Part shown: in pieces, positions 1 to 11,463 of the stretch
Position numbering within the stretch: position 1 is the first letter of the stretch
Layout: every line of letters starts with the position of its first letter
Program-made: the position numbers and the translations under genes
Notes under the pieces: model-generated
What the model was told of the DNA's origin: nothing
What the model saw: only the letters and a program-made list of their open reading frames with translations
Database searches by the model: none
Source of the DNA: Casuarina equisetifolia
Taxonomy: Eukaryota; Streptophyta; Magnoliopsida; Fagales; Casuarinaceae
Direction of reading: 5' to 3'
DNA length: 64,000 nucleotides
NCBI GenBank assembly: GCA_028551475.1
Contig: CM052356.1
Coordinates: forward strand, 32,329,884-32,393,883

Positions 1-489
1 CTTGCAAAGGCTGGCAGATAAGGAAGACCCACCAATTCCCCTGCAAAATTCAAATATCACAGGAGTGGTGACTTACTGTTGGAGGTCATGAGGACTATCC
101 TTTAGTGTGTATAGGGAGTGTTGAACGTAATAAGTCCCATGTGGAAGAAGAATAATCCAACAAAATTTAAATAACAAATAAAAACATCCAAACTATATTT
201 TAAATTAGACGTGTAACAAGAGATGGCTTTGTTCATAATTAAAGGGAGAAAAAAAACAGTTACCGAGGAAATCAATGATCGTTTTGCCATTACAGAATCT
301 TCCGGTTGGTCCCTCCAGGAAATCGATGCCGTAAGGCAGATAGTTTGCTTTGGCTAAAGAGCTGAGGAAGTTGTTATTTCCATTATCCACTAGTGAATCC
401 CCGAAAACAAACATCCCGGAAAACTGCTGAGCAGCCCCATTTGAGGAATCAGCAACGAAAATGATGGCGAGCAGAAGAGCAGCATTCAT
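1..489 (-). CDS. GDSL esterase/lipase, 5' part (cut by window start)
   Basis: Two exons are visible, 264..489 and 1..40; the rest lies outside the window. Exon 1 ends CTCG|GTAACT and exon 2 follows a TTTTGCAG acceptor, which restores the family sequence [16 protein letters not shown]. The predicted start at 489 gives a hydrophobic signal peptide (residues 1 to about 20) and then block [15 protein letters not shown], whose GDSL serine (about residue 31) is the expected nucleophile. An in-frame upstream Met (546) is less likely because it would bury the signal peptide. Plant GDSL proteins of about 350-380 aa are secreted SGNH-fold esterases acting on lipid or cutin-type esters. Blocks II-V are not in view, so activity cannot be judged. 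The family assignment is firm; the exact member is unknown. Confidence 0.9.
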
Positions 490-1301
490 GTTTGAGCCTC
501 GTCCCTTTCCACTTGTTCTGAAACGCGTTTGGTGCAAATATAACAACAGATCGGAGTTGATGGTGGAGGGTGAAAGATGGAAACGGCTTCGAATCAGCGA
601 CAGTCCCTGAGGTTTTGCTTTTTGTTCAAGCTTTCCCTCCTTATCTCCTGCTGGTTTTTGGCATGGCTTTGTTTTCCGAACCTACTCTCATCTCTTTTTT
701 CCGTCTAATTGCTTGGAATTCGGAAACTTTTAACTTGGCATTCTGCTTGATCTTTTGGCACCAATCCTGTAAAGAAAGCTTAGGTGCCTTTCACACTTTC
801 CATCCAAGGGAAGAAAAGCGATGGCAAATGAGAATGCTTTTTTGACGTACTGTTGGAGAAGACTCATAGGTAAGCTGTGCGCAACAGAATCATAATCATA
901 CAAGTTTTGCTAGTAGATCACAACTAGTAATATCTGCAACAGTTTTTTCTTTTTTCAATTCACTTAGTTGTCCTCATTGTGGACGAAGACGAAGCAAATC
1001 TAAACTCCACATGGACTCAAGCTGTGGCTAGTGGAAGGTAGCTTGAACGATATTGACTAAATATTGCTGATGGGTTGGCAGATTTGGATTTTGTAAAAGG
1101 AACGTGCGAGAAAGATCTTCCTTTCCTATTTGAAGCCGGTTATTAGGCAAATGAAATATTTGATACATGAGATAAATATTATTTTACAATATTAATAGAA
1201 CCATATAATCATAGTTTTTAATAATATGTTTAATTTACGATTAAAATGCAAAATCATAAAACTTAATTCACAGGTGATAGGTGTTAGGATCTTTGGGCGT
1301 T

Positions 1302-1601
1302 ATCATCAAGCTAAAAGCTATAGTCGACATTTTTTAACAATGATCCAACAATGACTCATGAATTTATTGATCACCCATTTGGCTCCACCCCATAGGACAT
1401 GTACTAACACTTGCAGTTGGTGTAAAGGTTCAAACTAGATTGCATTGCTGCATCATCAAGCTAAAAGCTATAGTCGACATTTTTTAACAATGATCCAACA
1501 ATGACTCATGAATTTATTGATCAACCATTTGGCTCCACCCCATAGTACATGTACTAACACTTGCAGTTGGTGTAAAGGTTCAAACTAGATTGCATTGCTG
1601 C
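1302..1601. repeat. 150-bp tandem direct repeat, two copies
   Basis: 1302-1451 is repeated head to tail at 1452-1601 with a period of exactly 150 bp. I see only two base differences (caccc/caacc in the TGATCA-flanked part; ATAGGAC/ATAGTAC). The unit contains no open frame of note. The near identity points to a recent unequal-crossover or replication-slippage duplication upstream of the GDSL gene. Confidence 0.95.
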
Positions 1602-2224
1602 CAATTGTTAAAGACACTCGGGCTATCATTTGGTCAAAATTTATTTTGGCTTAATAGTAATAGTTGAAGGTCATGGTAATATGATGTTAAGTTTAAAAAA
1701 CATATTATGTTGAAAAATCTAACTTGTTCCTTGAAGATTAATAGTTAAACTAAGCATAAAGAGAAGATGTTATATTAAAACATTAGTAATATAGGGCAAT
1801 TAGCAAACTGTTTTGCTTGAAAAGAATATAGAAAATGAGTTACTTCCTCAGCGAAATTTCTACAGAACAATTAGGCGTCGGGGTAGGCGTGAATACTACG
1901 AAGGATCCTTAAATTTCGTGGTCAAAATTGAAATCACACGTGCATGTTAAACTTGGCTTGAAAAAACTTGAATTATTTGTAACAAATTGTCGTAGCCGTA
2001 GGATTCGCTTGCATAATTAGCATAATACCAAAATGATCCACATTATTCGATGGGGGAAGTTGCGCACGATTAGAAATACGGCGAGGACAAAAAAAGACTG
2101 AAAGGAGCATTCCAGAAGTCCATTCTCGTTAAGGAAGGGTAGTCTCGTGATTTTGTTGATCCTCGGGCCTGTTTATGCTTTCTTGAAGCGGCAAGCCCGC
2201 TCGGCGATCGATAATTTGGAATCC

Positions 2225-2262
2225 TGAAAGTCTCTCTCCATCTCTCTCTCTCTCTCTCTCCG
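2225..2262. repeat. (CT)n microsatellite
   Basis: Nearly pure CT run with one CCAT interruption, about 405-440 bp upstream of the PHD-gene start codon. A second shorter run is at 2475-2494. Such runs are common in plant 5' UTRs and core promoters. Confidence 0.9.
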
Positions 2263-2666
2263 CCAAACCGACTTTGCCTCTCTCTCGAATTCCCAGAACA
2301 GAAAGTTTTAATATATTTTCTAAAGGTACGAACATAAATAAAAAGGCTTTGGGAAATTCATAAATAAATGAGGAGAACTAATTAGAGGATGATGAAATCT
2401 TAGAATCCAAACACTCCCTGAAAACCCTAAACCAGACGAAACGTTCTCCGTTCCCTTCTCAGCCTCTCACGGTCGCTCTCTCTCTCTCTCTCTCTGCCTA
2501 CCCCTTTTTCCTGAATCAATTGTTTCTCTCATCCTTCAATCACAACCGTTCGATCGACTTTGATCTAGAACCTGCCAAGCCTCTCCCGGCGAGACGAAAT
2601 AGTTGTTTGCGGCCGGATCAGACACACACGGCTCCGAATCTGATCCACGCGCTTCGTAGTAAAGGT

Positions 2667-5600
2667 ATGGTGGTCAACGGGAGGCCTCTGAAGCGGATGA
2701 AGAGGCGCGTGACGGCGGATCTGCACGATTTCCTGACATTTCCTTCGCCCTCCGTGGACGGGCCCGACGGAGTCTCCGGTGGGCCGTTCAGGACGCGCGT
2801 GAAGCAGTTCCTGGTGAGGAACGCGCTGCTCCCGCCCCCCTCGTCGCTGTTTCCCCACCTACTGACGTGGCAGATGCTTTTCCGGGTGGGAGATCTTACG
2901 GACGGTTCGGATTCGGTTCCGGCGATGGTCTGCCTTGACGTTGTTGAAGAGGACGTGACCAAATCCAGATCTGTCTACTGCGATCAGTGCCGAGTTGTTG
3001 GTGAGTCGACTCACTCAGTCGGTTGCCGTTCTCTATCTCTCTCTTGTTTTAATATCTCGGACTCGTATTCATTCGTCGGAATATATCGTCATTCATTGAC
3101 AGTCTTCTCGTATTAAATATAGCATTGTTAACCTTGTATTAATTAACCTGCGAATAATCGATGAATGAATGCATAGAACACTTGAAGGAAATGTGCGGAA
3201 AGATAAGGAGTAAGGAGAGAAGCATTTGGACGTCATGTTCTCGCGATCGCAACGCGAGTGGGAACGAGATGGAAAATCTTGTTTGCGATATCTGAGTGGG
3301 CTTTTTTGTGGGCCCGGCTGACACGATAAGACAATGAATTGTGGGGCTCATGGTGGAGAGAGAGAGAGATGACCTCTATATGGTCTTTTGCTTTTGCTCT
3401 AGCCTTTACTTTACACGTGGCATGCATGCGGACCATATTTGGTGGGACAGAGTGGTGTGGCTCGCGTGACAGCTACTATTATTTGACTTTGCAGAAAAGA
3501 AATCGGGGTAGCTCTGATTCTTAATGTCTACATTGAGCAGTCTAATTGAGGCTTGACAACTGTGATAACGCTTTTGCTAATTTCAGATCATTATTTATTG
3601 CTTTCTAATCTGTCGAGTGTGATTAGTACCATATGTGTTACAACTCCATTTGAATATTTGAAGTATTTATTTTGGTTTGTCTACGGTTGAGCTGACGTGA
3701 GCAGCCTTGGTGGGTGAGATGTTTAAGATGGGGACGTTGGAAGTTGTTTAATTTAGCTGTTTTTTATTATTTATATTCGTGAAAAGTATAAACTTAGCTG
3801 ACTTTAGTATTTCGTAATAATCGACTAATATTACGTGTTTGGATGTAACATCAAGTGGAATGCTCTCTGATTTTCAAGTTGGGACAGTACTTGGAGATGG
3901 CTTCCAAATTTTAGCTACGGCGTTTTTATGTTTTTTTTTTTTCTTTCAATTATCAGGTTGGAGTGGCCATCCAGTATGCGGGAAACGTTTTCATTTTATC
4001 ATCAAGGCTGATGGTAATTCCATTGGTGGTTATCACAAGCCATGCATGTGCTGTGGAGATGTTTTGCACTTATCTGAATCCAAGTGAGGGCCTTAATTTC
4101 TTTCCTCATCTGCCTTTGCATATGTAGATTTGAAGTGTAGGTCTCGTGTAGGAGTACTTTTTATTTTAATTGTCCTTTGCAACATCGGTGATGGCAGCAA
4201 TTCTAATGGCTTTTATTCATCAATTTTCTTTCGTGTAGCAATGTCAAGCTAACTCTCTTTTTGCCGGATATGTTTTCATGTCACGGAATTTGACCGCAGT
4301 AACAAAAGGAGCTTCCCTTAATTTATATACTTTTTTAAATTGATACTCAAAAAAAAAAAAAAAAGTGCACCTTTGCGGAGAATAATTAAAGTTTGAGCTG
4401 TTATTTAAAACGTATAATTAGAAGATATTTTCATGAATGTTTCAGGTACTCACAGTTTTCATTGACTGTTTGTTATGGACAATGTGAATCTTATAGGTTC
4501 TGGGATCTCTGAAATTGTTTTAGCTGCTGTTAAAGTTAGGGACCTTTAATTAATGTGAGAATGGTGATAAGATTATTTTTGTGCATGTTTTTTCTTATAT
4601 GATTTGTTCTTTGTTTCAGGTGCAAGTCATGCAACCATGTGACAAGTACCGATGATGTTGAAGATTGGGTATTTAACCAGTTGGAGAACACAACTCATCT
4701 CTTACATGGTGTTATCCATTCAAATGGTTATGGCCATCTTCTTAGGGTTAATGGTAGGGAAGGGGGCTCGAGGCTTCTTTCTGGATACCATATCATGGAT
4801 TTCTGGGATCGCCTTTGTAGAGTACTTGGCGTCAGGTTAGGATTTGCTGCTGATTAGATATTTTTGTTTTCTATAGTATCTGAACTGTTTCTGTCCTGTT
4901 TATGTGGAAGTTAAATTCTGTTCCTCAATGGTTTTTTATCCTTCCTTACTTGAGAAGTCCACCATGCCACCTCCACTGGTTTCCATATCGTCTGAAGTTA
5001 GGTGGTTGGTCTGTTTTTTCAAAGTCATATGTCCTACAATACCAACACTGCAATTTTGTCCTGATGGGGAGTTATGCCATCTATTTCATACGTTCGGGGT
5101 GTGATCAAAGTCTGTTAATGCAGTTGAATGTGTTGGTATTTCTGTCAAGTTTTTCTTTCATTTCAGTATATCCTAATGATCTGGTTTTTATGCTTTCTTT
5201 TAAAATCAAGGTAGGTTTGAGCTTCAATTTTTTCTCTGAGACTTAGCTGCTTTCAATGGTCTCTATCATTTTATATTTACTTCTTTCCTTTTGTGGTTCC
5301 CCCTGTTTCCTGATGGATGTCTATAGTACCATATATTTCTGTCCTATTGTATTCATGACTTAAAGTGCAATTCTTATATGTTTGTCATTGTTCTCCTGTC
5401 TACACATTAATAGAAAGGTGAGTGTGATGGATGTGTCAAAGAAGTATGGGTTGGAGTACCGGCTACTTCATGCCATCACTAAGGGCCATCCGTGGTATGG
5501 TGACTGGGGTTACGAATTTGGTGCTGGTAGCTTTGCCCTCACTTTTGATGCCTATAGAACAGCTGTGGAGACCCTCTCTACCCTTCCACTGTCCATCTTT

Positions 5601-6971
5601 GCATGCAAGGGACAGGAACCACTAACCCGCCTGCAGGACATTATCGCACATTACCAGTCTTTATCAGAGCGTGAGCTTGTAAATATAAGAGATCTCTTTG
5701 GTTTTCTGATGAGGTTGATCCATGATGCCCACAAGTCTTCGTCAAGGGTTGATGATGTCACCTGCAAGAAGCAGCGAGCTTGTACTTCTGCAGTCTCGTG
5801 TTCTTGGACTGGTTGTGACATTGAACGGGTGGAAGCTGCCATGTTCAGAGTTCTTCGAGCAGTTTCTGGTTCTAATTGGGTAAGTTGTCGTGCTCTTAGA
5901 GGTGCTGTATGCAAGGTGGGTCCTCCAGAGCTCCTTGATTACTGCCTTGGGAAACTTGGTGGGAAATTTGCAGCAGAAGGGATGGTTGTTAAGGCCCGTT
6001 GCAATCCTGATTCGGGTGCTTTTGAATACAGGTGAGTGGTCATTCTGGTCTTTACAGCCCATTAACACTCTTTGAATTTAGCTTTTATGTCTTGTTGGGA
6101 TTTATAATCATTGTCCCATGTTTTCAGACTCGAGGCTGGAGGTGATTCCATTGGTGAAGTGACTGCTTGCAATGAATCTTCCGTCTCTGACTGCTCATCT
6201 GAAGAAAGCCTTCTGCGGGATCTCAGATACTTGTATGAATCCTTGCTCCATCCTCAAACTATGGTAACTAATGTCCATCAGACAACAAGGGATCTTGTGA
6301 TCAGCTCAGTGGAGAAGCTCCTTGACTGCAAGCACTTTGTGAAAAACTACAGTGTTGATGTAGTGTCACCCGTGACAAACAACCAATCGGCAATTTGCCT
6401 GTCATGTCAGGTGGAGCTAATTGATGAATCCGAAGAGTTTGCCAGCAAACCACCACCTCCTGAGTTAATTGTTCTGCCCCCACATGCTACTGTATCCGAC
6501 CTCAAGCTTGAAGCATCAAAAGCTTTTCAAGAGGTGTATCTGATGTTCAGAAGGTTTCAGGCGGAAGAGTTAATTGGGTTTGGCGGTGTGGATGAAACAA
6601 CACATGTGAAGCTCTTGTTAGGGTCAGCTGGATCAGTTGGGGTGCGAGGGAGATGCATTGGGAAAAATGGACTGAGTAGGTTTCGAATGGAGAGGGGGGT
6701 GGAGAGGTGGACGGTGGATTGCAGCTGCGGGGCCAAGGATGATGATGGCGAGAGAATGTTGGCATGCGATATTTGTGGTGTGTGGCGGCACACCAGGTGT
6801 TGTGGTATCAGTGACTCTGATTCAGTGCCTGCCAAGTTTGTTTGTCACAGATGCAGGAGCTCCGATAATACGAAAGCTATTGGAGGGCACTGTAAGGATG
6901 AGACAGTGGGCGACGTTGGTGGCAGCAGCTGTTTCGGAAAGTGCATAACAACTCCATTTGATGTTCGCTGA
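2667..6971 (+). CDS. PHD-finger protein, MMD1/MS1 family (At1g33420-like)
   Basis: Five exons: 2667..3000, 3957..4083, 4620..4835, 5414..6031, 6128..6971. All junctions are GT-AG and the joined frame gives 712 aa; related plant proteins are about 650-700 aa. The start at 2667 has a G at +4 and begins MVVNGRPLKRMKRR, a basic, probably nuclear-targeting N terminus. Two Cys-rich clusters are near residues 107-165 (CDQC, CMCC, CKSC). A C4HC3 PHD finger lies at about residues 630-674 (CSCG, CDIC, H-TRC, CHRC). PHD fingers of this family read histone H3 tails; known relatives MMD1/DUET and MS1 control male meiosis and tapetum, while the At1g33420 group is less well characterised. Nuclear chromatin reader is therefore inferred; role in this plant is unknown. 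It is convergent with the V-ATPase d gene, 785 bp apart. Confidence 0.93.
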
Positions 6972-7755
6972 GGTTTCGAATGTTTTTTGTAAAGGTTTTC
7001 TGAGTAAGTATCCATCCTTAGGAGGTGTCCTCGGGCCGAAACAAGTGTGTATAAAAGAAACCGGCCTAAAATGTTAACAGTACGCGGTCTACATGTTTTT
7101 TTAAAACCTACCACCTCCTTGTGGTTCTCCTGTATATATTCCACTAAATGACAAAAGTTTCTAACCAAACGAAATAATCTCGCTAGACTGGCAATTGATG
7201 AGTAATTTATGTGCTTCCTCACTCTTTCGCTATTTTCTTTCTTTGCTCTCACTCCACCGCCCAATGTAAGATTTAACTCACTTCCGTGTTAAATGTAAAT
7301 TTCATGGAGAACGTGCAATCAAGACTCGGGGCTTCTCGAAAAATTGTCTGTGGCTCCGTTCTATTTTCCCTCAAAACCTAGGCAAGCTTGTCTTTCAGGG
7401 TTCCTCCGAAAATGAAACAAGAAAGGGGAATGGAATGAAAATGACAAACAAACTCCGAAATGAAACAAGGAGGAGGAATGAAATGAAAAAATTGGCTCCT
7501 GGCGGACTTACCTTTATGTAACCACAAAATTATTATTCTTATTAGCATGAAACGCAATAAATAAAATCCAAATTCCCCTTACAAACACAATATACTCTAC
7601 CAATCTGAAACAATAACTTTTGCTACATACACGCACACAATCTCACAAATGATGCAGGTGGCTTTGTCTCTGCTACACATTGGGAGATGAAAGGCAAGAG
7701 ATTTACAGAAGATTCTGCAACGAACCAATTAATATTTTACGAATAAAAAATTCAA
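6972..7755. other. Convergent 3' UTR spacer
   Basis: Lies between the stop codons of the PHD gene (plus) and V-ATPase d (minus), so it must hold both 3' UTRs. 7344-7392 resembles 12522-12576 (shared core TTTTCCCTCAAA followed by TAGGCAA). Two similar GAAACAAG-rich stretches follow at about 7410-7490. No gene seen. Confidence 0.6.
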
Positions 7756-10700
7756 CTAAAATATGAAGACAACACTGTCATGAACTCTGGACTTCTGGTT
7801 CTGAGCAACGCATTCAGAAATCCACATCAGGTTTCTTATCTCTTGCTCCCTCAACCTCATGTAAGCAAAGAAAACACCATAGTGGAACTGCAAACAGAAA
7901 GGAGAGAGATGATATCAATCATTATTAAACAAGCACAAGTTTTACATGGTCAACAAGAATTAGAAGACAATGGTTTGAAGCCAGATGCAATCAATCATGC
8001 CATTATCCTCACTGTCATAAAATCTAAGTCTGATGGAAGAAGAGAAAAAAGGGCCCAGAAGAGGAGAGGCGACAAGAAAAAGAACAAAAGGAATAAATAA
8101 GGGGTATATGATTGTCCAATTGCTGAAATACAAACCTGCTGCTCAAATGCTAAGCAAAGCCTTTTCACCTCCTCTTCATAGAATGCCTTGTCTAGCATCT
8201 GGCTCTCTCCATAGGATAATTTAGCGAATATAGACTGATAAGGAGGATATTTTTCCATAACAGCACGAACCTGCAATGTCAACCAACCCAGAAGACCCCA
8301 GTCAAAAACATTGCCACACTAAATATCAAACAGAAATGAGTACAAGCCCCAAAATAAATGCCAATCAAGTGGAAACGATTAAAAAAGAAATCTTTGTCCA
8401 CACAAGACAAGGCAAGCCAAGAACCAGTGCCAGTTTACTCACCAGCTTTGACATCAATTTCAGATGAGAACAAGTGAAATTTCTAAGCTAGTGAATTACT
8501 TTCCTATTAGGTATGGTGGATGTACGAAATAGCAGGAGCATTGTTCAAACCAGTGCTAAAGTTTGTTTCCAAAGCTCTTGGTATAAACTAATAACACATC
8601 CAATCTGAGGCTAAGAACCACACACCTGATCAATGTCCTCACAGACGGCAAGTTCCTCATGCCCATAGGGGTACCTGTTCCGCATAAACGAAGTTTCAGA
8701 GAGAGCCAGGGAGGAAAAGAAATTGTCAAAGATAACTTTCTAAGGCTACACAAAATATTCAATGTCTTAGGTCCAGTAAAGATTGCGCAAAGAGCTTACA
8801 GTAAACCAAAGTTTGAGTACAATTTCCGGCGATCATCTCGGGTAAGCTCAGTTCCAATACTGCTTAAAAAGAACCAAACCAATGACGATAGAATAATGGA
8901 TGTAGTTGGAAGATCAGAACAATTAGCCATGTGAAACCACAAAACTAAAAGAAATTGTGAACAGAAGAAGAGTACCTATTTATGGTAATATTGACAGCCC
9001 TTCTATCAGCCTCAAAGGCGAGAAGATCAGACATAATCTCTGCAGTGGCACCCCCTAGTTTCTATACCAGAATAGCACATTGAAATTAAAAATACAATGT
9101 ATATGCAAAAATATCTTCAAAATATCTTCTGTGAAAATAATGTAGATATCAATTATCACCTGGCAAAACCTGTAAAAATCCTCTAGGTATGCCTTGTAAA
9201 GAGTGTTCCTCATTATCTCAATGTTCATGTCGTCCAAATCCTACACAATGAAGGGAATCCAAAAAAATTAAAATCAAAGTATCAAATTCAACATGGCCAA
9301 ACAAAGTGTTCATTCTGTAACAGAGATGTCACTGCTACCATTTACGAGAATTAACTTATTCATTGAGCTAATATGACGAAGGAACTAAGAGTATTGGTAA
9401 TCAGTCCAAGAAACTATTAAGATGGGGACCTCCTCATCCACATCACAGTGGTCACTTGTAAATAATCTCTAGCTCAAGCCTAGTATAACAGCCTTCTCTA
9501 ACTAAGCAAACAGAATTATCTGTTTGAAGAGAATAGGTAAAATTAGTTATTCATTCAGATAAATCGCAAAGCACCACAATCTAGCAAACATGTCAAAGTC
9601 AGACCACAAGATGCCTACAAAATTTTAGAGACAAAAGAGAGAAGTGAGCCAAGAGTAGTCTATACCTCTGAAGTGATACACTCGGAGAAGTATGGTGCCA
9701 ATGGTGTGTCAACAAGAACCAACCTATAAAGCTCTCGCATATTCTGAGCGACTGCCAGAGTAGCAATGCTGAGGATAACAGAGCAAATTGCAGAAAGGAA
9801 AAAGAAAAAAAGTTACATTCATGAATCACCAACAAGTCGGGGAAAGTAATACTAATGGATTAATTACCTGTCAAACATGCCTAACGGATGGCATTTTTCC
9901 AAGAGCTCCTGAACATCTCTCTCATGCAAAGTTCCAGTAACAATTAGGACCACGTTGTCTATCATGTGACCATATCTGGATGAACCGGCAGATATATAAT
10001 TGTTTTAAGGAGTTCAGCTTCCATTGTCTTCAGTAATTGTAATCATAATAAATTAAATTTCCTTTTTAATTTTAAGCTGTCCAAAGAGACATAAGGCTAT
10101 TGCTTCAACGTCACCTTAGGGCTTCTCAAACACAACATTTTCTGCTTAGATTTCGTTTCTTGTCATTTTCAGGCTAAAATTGATCCACTCTTACCTTAGA
10201 ATAGTCAATAATGGTAAAAATAAAAATTATCACACAAGAATAGGTTGCAGATAAGATTAAGTCTTCATACGTTATATACTCCAAGAAGGTTGATAAGGGT
10301 TCCGTAGCTTGGCATAGCATGTGCTTATACTCATCAACCAGTTTAAGAGTGCATTTCTCTACGATAGTTGTAGTATGCAATGGAGAAGGTTCTGCCGGAC
10401 AGGTGATAAAAAGCTGTAGTTAGTGACTTCAACCAAATCAAAAACAAAAATATAGAACAAAATTATAAGTTAATGAATGAACTTCAGATTAGAAATTCCA
10501 AGCAAACAATTCAAATTGAAAACATATAAAGCCAGGGAGACGTAAGAACCAATATAAGATTTCAGATTTATTAGGAACAGTAAATGGGGACTACCAGCTA
10601 CCACTGCTGCATTACTTTACAACAGATCATTTAAGTCGGAGCAAAATTTTCACCCCTCATATTCAGAACAGCCCTGAGAATCCCTGACAGAGAACCCGGT

Positions 10701-11463
10701 TGGCCATACTAACATGGCTTCTTCAACTCCATACTCAATATACCTGATAGTCTAAATGCAGAGGATCCTCCATGCAGACATGGGATCACTATCTGGTAAC
10801 TACCTACCAATACGTTATTAACATCCTACCTCAATTGAAACCTCTTTTCCTCGGCCCTAAGCCTTAAAATACAAAAGAGGAACCAAGATGAAGCCTATGA
10901 CGTTTCTTTCTTGATCAATTACGTAAACATAACCTTACTTCCGCCTTCAAATCTGACATATGATCACATCTGATCTTCAATCGTACTAAGTATAACTCAG
11001 CTTCCGCTCCAACATTTCACACTTGCAAGACTCAAAACTCTCCATTAATCATTATACTGACACCAAATAGTTCCCCTCAATTTCATCGACATTAGAGACA
11101 TCAATTAGAAGAGAGCAATTCTCTTACAAAAAGCTCCATTACATCGGCAAACATGCAAACAACCATAGGATCCAATATCCCACATCCATTTTGTTAACAA
11201 CTAAACAGAAGTAAAGATCACCCGAAATGAACGAAATCAAAGGAAATGGGAGAAGGCGCAGGGACACAAAAACAAGACGCACCGTTCTGGAGGTACTGCC
11301 CGTACTCGGTGGCGGAGAGGTGCATCTTGATGTCGTCCAGGGTCTCGCACTGGCACAAATTGTTGTAATCGGCGGCCGTGAGCAGCCCAGCGCGGTGGCC
11401 CCTCACGATCGCCTCTAAATACCCTCCATCGATGTTGAAGGTAAGCGCTTCAAAGCCGTACAT
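7756..11463 (-). CDS. VHA-d: V-type proton ATPase subunit d
   Basis: Ten exons, in coding order: 11283..11463, 10271..10391, 9868..9975, 9666..9768, 9160..9240, 8976..9061, 8800..8859, 8626..8674, 8136..8270, 7756..7887. All introns are GT-AG and the joined frame is exactly 352 codons (351 aa), the same length as the Arabidopsis protein. It starts [19 protein letters not shown] and ends with a short hydrophobic VVFIF tail. Subunit d is a soluble part of the V0 sector: it sits on the c-ring and couples the central stalk to proton transport in vacuole, Golgi and endosome membranes. No membrane segment is expected or seen. Nothing looks broken. The 5' flank holds a GC-rich island (11830-12180). 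Confidence 0.98.

Larger units (their letters stand above)
490..2666. other. Intergenic spacer with 5' leader of the PHD gene
   Basis: No supportable gene. It holds the divergent upstream regions of the GDSL gene (minus) and the PHD gene (plus), a 150-bp tandem duplication (annotated separately), AT-rich DNA around 1150-1260 and 1660-1800, and two CT microsatellites (about 2230-2261 and 2475-2494). The last one lies in the probable 5' UTR. An open frame runs from 2520 into the PHD gene but has no ATG before 2667. Confidence 0.6.

Noticed and set aside
205-546. Longer N terminus for the GDSL gene from the ATG at 546
   Set aside because: The extra 19 residues are charged and would precede a clear signal peptide that starts at 489.
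4902-5246. Open frames between PHD exons 3 and 4
   Set aside because: They lie wholly inside intron 3 of a gene whose flanking exons join in frame; no domain.
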